NCBI GenBank assembly: GCA_002786065.1
Contig: NHNY01000004.1
Span: 186,001-250,000, forward strand
Length of the DNA stretch: 64,000 nt
Direction of reading: 5' to 3'
DNA from: Microcyclospora pomicola
Lineage: Eukaryota > Ascomycota > Dothideomycetes > Capnodiales
The position numbers and the translations under genes are program-made. Within the stretch, counting starts at the first letter, position 1. Every line of letters starts with the position of its first letter. The notes beneath the pieces are model-generated. The model was given only the letters and a program-made list of their open reading frames with translations. It was not told the DNA's origin and did not search any database. Of the stretch, positions 44,466 to 56,334 are shown one piece after another.

Positions 44466-46982
44466 ATGCAGAACGGGAATATCCTCAACATCCCGTTTCG
44501 GCGCACACACAGCCTCTCGCTCGCCTATGCAATCCGCGCCTACATCTCCACCAAGTACGACCAACACCCCGACACGTTCGCACGGGACCTCGAGGTGATC
44601 GACCAGCTCCGCAAAGATGCCGTCAACGCAGTGGAACCGCACGCCAGCGGTGTGGCCAAGATTCAGGTCTACATCGCCCAATTGATCTGGATGGGTGGGA
44701 AGTTCCCCGTCGACCTGGGCGCGGACTTTACATGGTACCCTTCCATAGGTTACCAGCAAAACCGGCCGCATACCGAGAACAACATCCGCTTCGAGCTGGC
44801 GAATGTGGTCTTCAACCTCGCGGCCATGTACTGCCAGCTCGCCTTCGCCTCGAATCGCGCCACGGCGGACGGACTGAAGAGCGCCGCGTCGAATTTCTGC
44901 TTCGCGGCCGGCGTGCTGAAGCATCTTCAAACGGAGATTAACCCCGATCTGCGAAGTAGCGCTCCTGAGGCGATGGATACCCTGACTCTCGAGTCACTGC
45001 AAGCTCTAATGCTCGCGCAAGCACAAGAATGTTTCTGGCAGAAGGCTGTCAAGGATGGATTTAAAGATGGCGCGATTGCACGGCTAGCGGCCAAGGTCAG
45101 CGACCTGTATAGTGAAGCAGGTGATTGGGCGCTGAAGAGTGAGAGCATTTCGTCGGAGTGGATACATCATATCAATGCAAAGCATCATCATTTCGCTGCT
45201 GCAGCGCAATTCCGTGCGGCGACTGATTGCTTGGAGAAGCGGAAGTATGGAGAGGAGGTCGCACGGCTAAGAGACAGCCTGAACTGTGTCAACGAGGCGC
45301 TGAAAGAGAGCAGATACATCAATCAAACCGTGCTGGGCGACTTGAATGGTCTGAAGACACGAGTCGTCGAAGATCTAAAGCAGGCGGAAAAGGACAACGA
45401 CACGATCTATCTTCTTCCTGAACCACCCAAGTCAGAGCTCAAGGTGCTGGAACGGGCTAGTATGGTATCGGCGAAAGTACCAAAGGAGGTCAGCCATTCA
45501 CAAGACATGCTTGGCGAGCATGCGCAGTTCGGTCGGCCGCTTTTCGCAAAGCTCGTGCCATATAGCGTGCATGTTGCCGCCTCGATATATGCCGATAGAC
45601 GTGATCGACTAATCAACAACTCTGTCATCACCGAGTTGGACAACCTCACCACCCGATTGCATGAGTTTCTATCGGCACTGAACCTGCCCGGCTCGCTCCA
45701 AGCTTTAGAGAAGCCGCTCGGCTTACCACCCGGACTTGCGAGCCACGCGGACGAAATTAGACAGGCTAACGGAATCCAAAGACTACAGGCTACGATCGAT
45801 GACACGGAAAAGCTAAAGGCCAACAACCGAGTTGTGTATCAGGAGGGGATCGATCTTTTGCGAACAGAGGCTAGCGAGGATGAGAGCGCCCGCCGAAAAT
45901 TTGGAACCGATCGCTGGAACCGGCCAGCAGCGAACGACGCGTTGCCTAAGCTGTATGCTCAGGTCACAGATATCGAAGGATACTTGAAGCAGGCAGACAG
46001 CTCCGATCAGCTGGTGCAGAATAAGCTTCGGCAGAATGAGACCCTGATCAGACTGCTCGCAGGTTCGGACCGCGATCTGGAGGACTATGTGCCGTCCAGC
46101 AGACGAGCTACCATGACTGCTAAGGTTGAACGGGAGGCGAACGCGTTGCGGGCGTCTTTGAATGAGGTCAGCCGGCTCGAGAGTAAAAGACGCAAGAAGA
46201 TTGAGACCTTGCGCACGAAAGCGAAAGAAGACGATGTCAATCCAGACCTGTTGCGTGAAGCCGGCCGCTTGGAGCGAGAATACCCAATGCAGCAAGTGCA
46301 AGCATCACAGTTCGAGGAGCTCTTTGACGCGCGCCTGGCAAAGTATGACGTCGACCAAGCCGACCTCAAGCGCGAAGAGACGGACCAGAGAGGCCTGCTC
46401 GCACGTGTGGAGACAGCCAACACGGCGTTCCAGAGTGCGAAGCGTGGCGATACGTCGTCGAAGGATCGCGAAGCCGCTCTGCAGAACCTCGAGAATGCGT
46501 ATACGACGTACAAGGACGTGATGCGCAACCTCGAGACGGGGCGTAAGTTCTACAATGACCTCGCCGGCATCGTCACGCGCTTCCGCGATGAGTGCCGCAA
46601 CTTCGTCTATATCCGCCGCATCGAGGCGCAGGCGCTGGAGTCGGATCTCAGCACCTCCATGGCAAATCTACAGCTGCGGCAGCAGAACCAGCAGAGCTTA
46701 CTGCAGCAAAAGCAGGCCCAGCAACATACCGATGCTGCCGCGGCAATCTCACGGAGGGGTCAGGACCCTATCCCAGCCCCCATGCCGCAGCGGCCGCAGG
46801 TACAACCTCCGCCCGTCGCAGCGGTACAGAGCCCTGGCATCCCGCCAGCGCAGACGACATGGCAGGAGGGAATGCCGATTCTGTTCGGCGGGGCAGCGAA
46901 CGGTGGTCCCATTGCGTCAAACGCAAGGCCGAACGGGACCTGGGATGCAAGTAAAGGGGTGAAGTTTGTAGAAAAGCGATAG
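44466..46982 (+). CDS. palA: pH-response protein PalA/Rim20 (Bro1 domain)
   Basis: A single exon of 838 residues. The start is the ATG at 44466, giving MQNGNILNIPFRRTHSLSLA; upstream in-frame codons lack an ATG. The Bro1 domain fills about residues 1-390 (YISTKYDQHPDTFARDLEVI, FNLAAMYCQLAFA, QAQECFWQKA). A V-shaped coiled-coil domain follows (about 400-740, with DALPKLYAQVTDIEGYLKQA), and the C-terminus is Gln/Pro-rich. In the Pal/Rim pathway this protein binds ESCRT-III (Vps32/Snf7) through Bro1 and YPxL motifs of the PacC/Rim101 transcription factor through the V domain, bringing it to the PalB/Rim13 protease at alkaline pH. Bro1/Alix itself is a close relative, but the length and N-terminal motif favour PalA. 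Confidence 0.92.
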   Translation: MQNGNILNIPFRRTHSLSLAYAIRAYISTKYDQHPDTFARDLEVIDQLRKDAVNAVEPHASGVAKIQVYIAQLIWMGGKFPVDLGADFTWYPSIGYQQNRPHTENNIRFELANVVFNLAAMYCQLAFASNRATADGLKSAASNFCFAAGVLKHLQTEINPDLRSSAPEAMDTLTLESLQALMLAQAQECFWQKAVKDGFKDGAIARLAAKVSDLYSEAGDWALKSESISSEWIHHINAKHHHFAAAAQFRAATDCLEKRKYGEEVARLRDSLNCVNEALKESRYINQTVLGDLNGLKTRVVEDLKQAEKDNDTIYLLPEPPKSELKVLERASMVSAKVPKEVSHSQDMLGEHAQFGRPLFAKLVPYSVHVAASIYADRRDRLINNSVITELDNLTTRLHEFLSALNLPGSLQALEKPLGLPPGLASHADEIRQANGIQRLQATIDDTEKLKANNRVVYQEGIDLLRTEASEDESARRKFGTDRWNRPAANDALPKLYAQVTDIEGYLKQADSSDQLVQNKLRQNETLIRLLAGSDRDLEDYVPSSRRATMTAKVEREANALRASLNEVSRLESKRRKKIETLRTKAKEDDVNPDLLREAGRLEREYPMQQVQASQFEELFDARLAKYDVDQADLKREETDQRGLLARVETANTAFQSAKRGDTSSKDREAALQNLENAYTTYKDVMRNLETGRKFYNDLAGIVTRFRDECRNFVYIRRIEAQALESDLSTSMANLQLRQQNQQSLLQQKQAQQHTDAAAAISRRGQDPIPAPMPQRPQVQPPPVAAVQSPGIPPAQTTWQEGMPILFGGAANGGPIASNARPNGTWDASKGVKFVEKR

Positions 46983-49900
46983 GACGTCGTCAACATCAGC
47001 GCTGAGGACAGATCACGGAATGTTGGCTGTCACGCTCCTTCCTGATGACGATGCGTCTTCACAGCTGGTGTCGTCGTGCGCATTGCCGGTCTGACGTGTC
47101 GGTGGTTCGTCGGTCGTACTTACTGTACCGTGTGTAGGTTTCTGCATCCTTACCCCCTCAAGGAGGAGATAGTGTAAGGCACCCGGGCACGATGTCGATG
47201 TAGAGTTCAGCCACGTATCGTGCTACCCCAGCCATATGCTCTTCGTGGGCCACGCACGTTTGCATACAAGTTTTTTCCCCGCATGAGTCGTCAGAAGCGT
47301 GATGTGGTCAAACGGGACAGAGTCTCGAAGATGGGTCGGCATGCATGAAGGATGCATGCCCATGCCTTTACAGATGATGCAGTGCTGCCCATATTACGGC
47401 GAAGGCGTCCGATAGTCGATCTACGGCATGGTTCATTATGGGGAGGATGGTCGCTGGTGCATACAGTTCGCAATGCCACTACGCCACGGCGGGGTGGTCT
47501 CTATACTAGAGGTGATTGTGGTCTGGTCGGAATAATGGTGGGCAAGTTGTAGCGCGCACATGTCAGCGCGAGCCTTTTCAAACCTTTCGCAGCCGCAGTC
47601 AGATTGCGGTCTGGCGGAGTCGGCATGTCGCTGCCATGTGGTGAGTGGAACGGCATCAGGAGACATGCAAGATGCTGCCTTGGATGCATCCCGCTGCGGG
47701 CCTTCACGTCACTTGATGTTGGGGAATCTGTACCACATGCACGTCGGGAGGTCGTGAGATAAAGTTTTCCACTACACTTCAGCCACGTGAACGCAATGCA
47801 TGGCCTGTCCGATTAGTGAGCCCATAGGAGTGGCCACGATGACCGTGCAACGTCTTGGCAGCACAGTGACAACTCTATCGCACTGTGGTCTCGGCCATGG
47901 TAAGGAAACGGGCAAGTGCGTGAAATATAGGTCGGAGGACGAGATTTTGCCTTAATGCAGTTGGATGTTGCGCTTGTGTTTTCGTTGTGTGCTGGGATCG
48001 ACATGCATGCCTGGATGTATCACTAATCAGCAATGCGAGAAGAGCGGTTCACCTCCTCTACTAGAAAACGCAGACGGAGGTCTATCTTGGCCTCCATAGG
48101 AAGCCTAGCCGGCAAGGGTCCGATGCCCCTGGCCCCTGGAGCGTGTAAATCGCGCTTAACAAATCACGCAGCGGCATTGGCAACTGTCTCGTGCCTTGCC
48201 AAGCTGTGCTGCTTGAGATGCTTGGGCAGCGTGGCAGCTTAGCACTTGGACAACTATGATACGACATAGGATCTCCGTGTATGTCGTTATCTCACGACAT
48301 ACCCAGCCTAGCAACGCCATCCTCCCCGGACGGGCTGCCACAATGCCGCAATGCCGCAATGCAGTGCGAGAAGCAGCGTACCGACTGGGATTAACCTGCA
48401 TGTTCTAGAAAGAAGTGTGGTAGGCGTGGCTCCGATCCTAGTGCCAAAGTCAATTTTCCCAGATGACGAAAGATCGTCCACAAGCGTTTCTTATTGTGGG
48501 CGCTCGGCTTGAAAGTGCCGTCAGCAGGTACTGCAGTCTGTGTAGCACAATGGAACTGAGCGCTCATCCACAGCATACAGTACGCAGTCCAGTGATGCGA
48601 GAAGTGCTGCTTCGAATATTCCGTGGTCTTGAATGGATCATGTTGTCAAAGCTATACTGATCAACCTAGATTCCAGTGTCGTGGAGACTAATGAAACTTC
48701 GGTCGCGGTGTGAGGTACTTGTGCGAAAGCGCTGTGCCAAGTCCAAGCCCTGTCGGTCCATGGCTGGGTCTAGAATACTGCTCGAAGTGTTGTGGCTTGA
48801 ATGCCAAGCCTGACATGTAGAGTAAAGAGTAAGCACGGTTTGACACGCATTGTATCTTGGTAAGCGGAGACATACTACTCATGAACAGTACAAATGTAAC
48901 CTTCCAGGGATATTGCAGCCATCAAGAGGCTTGGCGCTTGGAAGCACATGTTATTTGTATTTCATGACCCGCCTGTAAGGGGCGAGAATCAGTGATGCAG
49001 ACATTGAGCTTCATGGCTAGGAACGACGGACAAGTGTGGAAAGATGGGGCTATTTTCCTGTTGGCTGCATGCGCGGACGGATCTGTTGTCATACAGTTTC
49101 GACTCGACTGGAGCAGAATATAAGCTTCCTCCTTAAGCAGTGGCTCGAGAATGGCTGCAGACCGTTGCAGACGCCACCGAGTAAGGCCAGAAATCACATG
49201 TGACCGACTCTGCTGGAATCGATGCATGACACCACGACTAACGCCTTCCTCCGGGCAGTCTCTGCCATGCGTGAGTCTTGGCGCAGTGCGAGCGGCATAT
49301 GTAGAAACGAAATGGAATGATAGGAATGCATCCAGGAGTCTTGGCCAGGCACCTGCACGAAATGCGTTCGGATGTATGTATCGAAGCAGATCCCACCGGG
49401 CGACATGACTGGCGATCCGACCGAAAAGTGACGCCTCAGCGGTGACGCCAAGATCAGATTCAAGCTTTCTTCAACGTGGATCGCTGCCGCTGCTCTCGCC
49501 CTTGCATCGCGCTTCTTTCTCTTGGCCTGGGCGCCGGATAGGGCGGCGATCGACTTGTGGCTGATGAGGAGCAGCTGGATCGGCGGAGTGCAATCGGAGC
49601 TTCGTCCGAAGAGGAACAAAGAAGCGAGCCCTCGTTCGGCTGACGGTACAGCAGCCAAGCACTGTGGAGTGTATTCGTACAGAGCTGACAAGGCATCCGG
49701 CGGCATCTACGGTCAACCCGAAGAATCATTGTCTTGGGAGCGTGCAAGCCCGAAGATCGAGCAGGTCCACGCTGCCGTCTTCCGAGCGTTGTGGGGCGAC
49801 GCCGCCCACTCAGGGTCCACCGGCCATTTCCAGCCCGCCGTCCTCTGACGTCTCGTATCTGCAAACAAAGTCAAATATTATTCACTTTCCGCTGCCAAGT

Positions 49901-50311
49901 CTCTACGCTGGCTTGGTTTCGCATGAGGCGCGGTGAGCCGCCTTGTGGTCTGCCTGCGAAGGATGATCTTTGGTTCTTGGCCGGTTACAGCGGCTACAAA
50001 GTCGTGCAAAAGTACCAGTTCGCGCCTTGTCCTATTCAGTTGGGGCCATGGCACGCTCGACCTCACCAGCGACCAGGCACACGCATGTCACTGGCCATGT
50101 TGACCGTCTCCTGCTGCATGTCGATGCCTGCTGCTTATACATCCTCTATAGTCCGTAATTCGACCTTCCGCGACCGCTGGACTGCTCGCCAGCCTTCTTT
50201 ATATCCGACCGTCTCTCCTCGGCCCTGACCTTCTTGCCTTGCGTTTGTGGCTGTTGATCACTGAACCCTCGCCACTCCCATCGAGCCCTGCCCCTTGGGC
50301 TGATATCTGTT
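46983..50311. other. Gene-free stretch
   Basis: About 3.3 kb. Overlapping ORFs of up to 170 codons near 49194-50228 occur on both strands without recognisable domains, and I treat them as chance. The last part (50160-50310) is pyrimidine-rich and is probably the 5' leader of the Zn2Cys6 gene. One short tandem repeat lies at 48341-48364. Confidence 0.4.
48341..48364. repeat. Short tandem repeat, 8-base unit CAATGCCG
   Basis: Two perfect copies and one partial copy of CAATGCCG in tandem within intergenic DNA. Confidence 0.6.
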
Positions 50312-52734
50312 ATGCCCCCTCGTTTACTGCGGCCGAAAGATGAACTCACAGTCTCGGGCGGTAGCGAGGTTATGCCTGATGCGAAGTTGACGAAACGAAG
50401 AGCGATATCTTCGGCATGTGTACCTTGCCGCAAGCGTAAAAGCAAGGTAGGTCCGCACCCTGCGCCCCGTACCATGAGAGACTTCGATTTTGACAGCAGC
50501 AGTGTGACGGCAACCTTCCATCATGTTCGACCTGCATAGCAGTGTACCGGACCGGATGTTATTACGACGAGTCAGGGGAACAGCGACGAAAGAGTACTAC
50601 CAAGAAGGATCCGCAAGCTCTGTACCGCCAGAATGACGCTCTGGACGTTATCGTCGCATCCCTCAAAGGTCTACCAGAGCACGAAGCATTAGCGCTGCTG
50701 CAGAGCCTGCGAGTCGGCGCCAACCCGGACGGCCTTGCAGCTTCATTACGAGCAGACGTCCGAATGCCACATGGGGCTTCTTCGCAGATGCTTGACAGTG
50801 ATTTGTCTCCACACATGTCATCTTCGGCGCCGAATAGCCAATCACTCGATGATACATCCTTTTCGGCTTCGGGATCACGCGAGCAGTCGACGAGCGAGCC
50901 CTCAGTCGACGCAGCGCAGAACTATACACAGCCGTTCTGGTCAAGAACGCCGCAGGACCCTGACTTTGTTGAGCATCTTTTGAGCCTCTACTTCACATGG
51001 GTCCATCCTCTCTATCACTTCTTTTCGAGAGATCACTTTCTCCACGACATGGGTCAAGGAAAAACCGAATTCTGCAGTGCGATGCTAGTGAACGCCATCA
51101 TGGCTTTTGCCTGCCATTACTCGGACCGGCCTGGCGCCAGGTCCGACACAAACGACTCTGCGACTGCAGGAGATGTGTTTTTCGTCGAGGCGAAAAGACT
51201 GTTAGAGGTCAGCGACAAATCCAGCCTGACCACCATTCAAGCTCTCCTCATCATGAGCTGTCGGGAGTGCTCACAAGGGCGTGAGAGCAGCGGTTACCAG
51301 TTGCTTGGTAGAGCTGTAAGAATGGGTCTCGAGTTGGGTCTTCATCTGTCCGTCATCAGTAGCGGATTGCGTTCGCATGAAGTGGAAATTCGGAAGATCA
51401 CATTCTGGGGCATGTTCAACCTCGAAAAGTAAGTCCACCGTACTCTCAAACAAATTCGATCTTTTGTGCTGACGGTCACAGTACATGTGCTCTCGGTTAT
51501 GGTCGGCTATCGCAGCTCCCTCGCGTGGCGACCGATATATCAAAACCTTTCATCAACGACCGCATCGAATCTCAGACGTGGCGGCCGTACGAGGATGCCA
51601 ATATGGCCACGAGTCCGAGCGCAGAACAGCCAGCTAGACCCATGCTCTTTGTCGATCAGTACAGCAAGCTTTGCGAAATCACGAGCGATATGACGAACAA
51701 TTTTTACGCTCCACAAGAGCGTCTCACGAGTGAGAAGCTGGTCATGCAGTACTCACAATTCCAGGACTGGTACCGGAATCTGCCTGATGCGTTTCGACTG
51801 GAGAATTCTTCGTTGCCATACGTCTTAGTGCTACATATGGCGTATTATTCGTGCGTACTACAGTAAGTTTTCTTCCCCACAGACACCCCTCGGCAGCTAC
51901 CCATGCTGGTCGAAGCGATATTCCGGTGAGCGAGATGTTGAACTGACACTCACTAGTCTCTTCCGACCGTATGTCAAGTGCGACTTACGAAGCGTAAATC
52001 TCTATCCAATCGAGATCGCAACTTACTGTGCGAACGAGATCTCGAGCCTAATGAACGCGCTGCGAGCAATGTATGGCTTGCGACGGGTGGCTCTTCCAGT
52101 GCCAAACATGATTCTTGCTGCAGCGACTATTCACCTTCTCAACCTACCTGCTGAACCAGCAGCGTCACACCTCAGTCAAGGTCTACACGATCTTCATGCC
52201 ATGGCTGTCAACCACAGGTTCGCGGGTCAGTGCGTCGACATCATCCGCTCCTTAGCCGTGAAGTGGAACATCACCCTTCCAGACGGGGCAGCCACCGCAC
52301 TCGTCTTTCGAGGGACTCACCCTCCACCTGTTTCTCCGCCGCACATCTCGACATTCTTTGCAGCAACTATTCCTCGCGTTAACTCGTCCGACATTGAAAC
52401 GCAGTCGAACAGCAGCGGCAGCCATCAACCACCGTTCCCACGTCCACCAACTTCTGACCAACGATTACAATTCCCCCGTAGTTACAGCGACCCGGCAGTC
52501 CTACTCGATGTAGACCAGTTGCAGCATCCCTTCTGGACACCCTTTCCAGCTCAAGGCATGCCTCTTAATCAGCTCTCTAGCTTTCACACCTTTGACAGCA
52601 GGTGCTTATTCATGAATGCACCTCAACAATGGCATACACCTATTACTTTAGAATCGCACAACAAGAATCCTGGCGATATGGATGATAACGGGAGTAGCCT
52701 TTTCAGTGCTGGGAACTGGACGTGGCAACAATAG
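50312..52734 (+). CDS. Zn2Cys6 transcription factor, NirA-like
   Basis: Four exons, 50312-50446, 50503-51428, 51482-51862 and 51957-52734, with introns of 56, 53 and 94 bases, give 739 residues. The first intron sits inside the zinc cluster: exon 1 ends ACVPCRKRKSK and exon 2 begins CDGNLPSCSTC, restoring Cys-x2-Cys-x6-Cys-x6-Cys-x2-Cys-x7-Cys. An RKRK basic patch and the region after it (LYRQNDALDVIVASLKGLPE, ALALLQSLR) match the NirA-type group. The fungal-specific middle homology region (FLEHLLSLYFTWVHPLYHFF-like, LLIMSCRECSQGRESSGYQL, FWGMFNLEN) follows. NirA itself controls nitrate assimilation, but this family has many members with other targets, so no target is assigned. The C-terminal 150 residues are Pro/Ser/His-rich, a possible activation region. 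Confidence 0.88.
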
Positions 52735-53617
52735 AGCTTTCTAATGAGTGTGTTTCTGAGTCACTCCAGCCACCACTGCGCATGCGAATGACTTTCTCGG
52801 CTGGATGACATATATAGGGTTTTCTCTACGAGAACCCGAGATGAGATCGAAGAGCTGGCATTACTCTTCAGGATTGACTAGGATTTCGATATTGAAACCA
52901 TCTAATCATACTGTTCTTCTCCGAGTCTCTGTATTTACACGCACAGGCTGCGCCATCCAACGGTTCAAGAGACGTAAATAGGCACCTAGTCGCCATTCGC
53001 GCTTATCAACTTGTGGACTATGTATTTGTGATTGTCACTTATGACAGAAAGCTGAGCGGCAGTGTGAAGGAAGCCAGTATCCCGTACAGGTGACGTCGAA
53101 ACTCATTGACCACGAGTGCGGGTCGTGGCGGGATGATGGAATGGCATCGAAAATTTGTCAGCGATTGTGAACGACATGTACAGATCTTACCATCGTTCGG
53201 TCGCATGTTGCATATTGAAGCCAGGCATCGCATTATCTGAGGAGGCGACTACACTGATACTATCGAATCCCAAAAGCAGTATCTCCTGGCGTTTCAAGAG
53301 ATAACTTTTTCGCGGTTCCCAAGCTTCCTGAAAAGGTATCATATTTGGACTGTCACCAGCAGAGAGCTCCCCATCCCACCAGGAGTCTAGCCCACCACGA
53401 AGGACCAAGAGCACGTCATCCATGTGCAGCGAGTGATCTAGCATATAAATCCATCATCCGCGGCTCTACCGCAAGTCATCATCCAGCAGCCGTCAATCTG
53501 TCTTCTCAACTCTCCCCTCGTCTTCTCGCCTCTGCCTCTGCAGCCACCCCGCTCAGGACAGCTAGTGCACATCGCCTGACGACCTTCACACGCCACTTCT
53601 CCAACACGACAGCCGCA
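52735..53617. other. Intergenic and glutathione reductase leader
   Basis: The left part is the 3' flank of the Zn2Cys6 gene. From 53345 on, the frame of glutathione reductase is open without an ATG and encodes a presequence-like peptide (see the finding at 53498-53617). Confidence 0.45.
53444..53449 (+). promoter_or_regulatory. TATA box of glutathione reductase gene
   Basis: TATAAA lies 174 bases upstream of the ATG, placing a likely transcription start near 53470-53490. Confidence 0.4.
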
Positions 53618-55012
53618 ATGGCACCCGTTCAGAAAGAGTGCGATTACCTCGTGGTAGGTGGTGGATCCGGAGGACTCGCCAGCGCACGACGAGCAAGTGG
53701 CATGTATGGCGCAAAGACGATCGCGATCGAGAACAAGCGGTTAGGTGGGACCTGTGTGAACGTGGGATGTGTCCCCAAGAAGATCACCTGGCACGCTGCC
53801 ACCATCGCGGAAACGCTACACGAGGCCAAGAGCTATGGGTTCAGCGTGGAGCAGACCAAGGAATACGACTGGGCGACGTTCACGAAGAAGAGAGACGATT
53901 ATATCAAGCGCCTGAATGGCATCTATGAGAAGAACTTGGGGAATGACAAGGTCGAGTGGCTACACGGTACCGCGAGCTTTGTGGATCAGCATACCGTCAA
54001 GGTGCTGCTGGACGACAATAGCGAGGTCAGCATCAAGGCAAAGAAGGTCCTGATTGCTGTTGGTGGACATCCCACTTTACCGCCAGTCGAAGGAGCAGAG
54101 CACGGCATCACCTCTGACGGATTCTTCGAGCTCAGGCAACAGCCCAAGAAAGTCGCCGTGGTGGGCGCCGGGTACATTGCTGTCGAGCTGGCTGGAATGT
54201 TCAACGCCCTGGGCACGGAGACGCACCTGTTCATCCGCCACGACAAGTTCCTGCGCACTTTCGATCCCATGGTGCAAGAGAAGCTGACCGCTGAATACGA
54301 GCGGTTGGGCGTGATCATCCATAAGAACTCGTCCCAATCCAAGCTCGAGAAGTCCTCGGCTGGCGTCAAGCTGCACTACGAGGACTCCAACGGCTCCAAG
54401 GCCGAAGACTTCGACACCGTAGTCTGGGCCATCGGCCGTGCGCCCGAGCTCGAGAAGCTCAACCTGAGCGCCACCAAGGTCGAGACCACGGAGAAGCACC
54501 ACATCAAAGTTGATGAATACCAGAACACCAGCGTCGACAACATCTACGCGCTCGGCGACGTTTGCGACAAGGGCTTCGAGCTGACCCCCGTGGCCATCGC
54601 CGCTGGGCGCCGTCTGGCCGATCGGCTGTTCGGCGGCAAGCCCGAGGCCAAGCTTGACTACTCCAACATCCCCTCGGTCGTCTTTGCCCACCCGGAGGTG
54701 GGCACCATCGGACTGACGGAGCCCGACGCGCGCAAGCAGTACGGCGACGAGAACATCAAGGTCTACACCAGCAACTTCACCAGCATGTACTACTCGATGA
54801 TGGAGCCTGACCAGAAAGCCCCAACGGCGTACAAGCTGGTATGTGCAGGGAAAGAAGAGAAGGTCGTAGGTCTGCACATCATGGGCATCGGCTCCGGCGA
54901 GATGCTGCAGGGTTTCGGCGTCGCCATCAAGATGGGCGCGACCAAGGCCGACTTCGATAGTGTGGTGGCGATCCACCCGACGAGTGCAGAGGAGTTGGTG
55001 ACGATGAAGTAG
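53618..55012 (+). CDS. GLR1: Glutathione reductase
   Basis: A single exon of 464 residues from ATG 53618, the usual length of the cytosolic enzyme. It uses NADPH to regenerate GSH from GSSG. The FAD motif [13 protein letters not shown] begins near residue 14; the redox disulfide [13 protein letters not shown] has Cys46 and Cys51; the NADPH-binding segment [17 protein letters not shown] and the second FAD motif [20 protein letters not shown] are present; and [12 protein letters not shown] gives the C-terminal His-Glu pair that completes the active site of the dimer. The in-frame leader 53498-53617 looks like a mitochondrial presequence without an ATG, suggesting a second, mitochondrial form. 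It is convergent with RPS23. Confidence 0.96.
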   Translation: MAPVQKECDYLVVGGGSGGLASARRASGMYGAKTIAIENKRLGGTCVNVGCVPKKITWHAATIAETLHEAKSYGFSVEQTKEYDWATFTKKRDDYIKRLNGIYEKNLGNDKVEWLHGTASFVDQHTVKVLLDDNSEVSIKAKKVLIAVGGHPTLPPVEGAEHGITSDGFFELRQQPKKVAVVGAGYIAVELAGMFNALGTETHLFIRHDKFLRTFDPMVQEKLTAEYERLGVIIHKNSSQSKLEKSSAGVKLHYEDSNGSKAEDFDTVVWAIGRAPELEKLNLSATKVETTEKHHIKVDEYQNTSVDNIYALGDVCDKGFELTPVAIAAGRRLADRLFGGKPEAKLDYSNIPSVVFAHPEVGTIGLTEPDARKQYGDENIKVYTSNFTSMYYSMMEPDQKAPTAYKLVCAGKEEKVVGLHIMGIGSGEMLQGFGVAIKMGATKADFDSVVAIHPTSAEELVTMK

Positions 55013-55309
55013 ATATGTGCTGTATGTAATTAGTAACAAGGTAGTTCTGCAGACCGTCTTCGAATACCTAGGTTTCACAAATCATCACCGAGTTCCAATG
55101 TTCGTTCACTCATGATTCAACGTCACACGTCATGACATGCACGGATTGAGCACGGGTGAGCAATAGTATGTCTTGAGTCACAAATTCATGGCTGCTATGA
55201 AGTGGTGGGCTCCGGCGTTACTGTCCATAAGTCGGATTGTGAAAAGCCGTAACCTCTGTTTTCCCCCGCTACACACAAGAACGCCAGGACGTAGAGACAT
55301 CGTCAACAT

Positions 55310-55939
<630 letters not shown>

Positions 55940-55944
55940 GGTTG

Positions 55945-56111
55945 CTGCAACGATGTATTGTCAGTGAAAGACTCGGATGGTGTGTCGTGGCGTGGTGGTG
56001 AGGTGTTTTCGATGCGCTGAAGACGGCGAAAATTTGTCGAATTTGATGCGGTCCACCGCACTTCGATATGTTGTGTGCGTGATCGGGAACAGGCTCGTGG
56101 GGAGGACTCAC
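55945..56111 (-). other. 5'-leader intron of RPS23
   Basis: A 167-base intron is predicted just before the RPS23 start: donor GTGAGT at 56111, branch-like CTGAC, acceptor TTGCAG ending at 55945, leaving CAACC before the ATG. It resembles the leader introns common in ribosomal protein genes. Confidence 0.55.
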
Positions 56112-56334
56112 CGGTGCTGTACTGTGGGTTAGTCGTGTAAAGAAGACCGGGTTTGAGGTTCAGTGGTGTGCTCTACATTTTGACGAGTCTTGGCGGGCAG
56201 AAATCCGCTAGCCGAGTTTTGGTTGAGTCACGTGATGACGTCGACTTTCGAGATGTGCTTTTTATCTGTCAACCCTAACACGCCTGAGCTTGCAACATAT
56301 GGCTACTTAGGGTAGAACTATGAATGCATGATTG

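Noticed and set aside
49194-50228. Cluster of overlapping ORFs up to 170 codons
   Set aside because: Both strands and several frames are equally open, with no domain in any of them; probably low stop density by chance.
54077-55078. 333-codon minus-strand ORF
   Set aside because: It is the antisense shadow of glutathione reductase, caused by GC-rich third positions.
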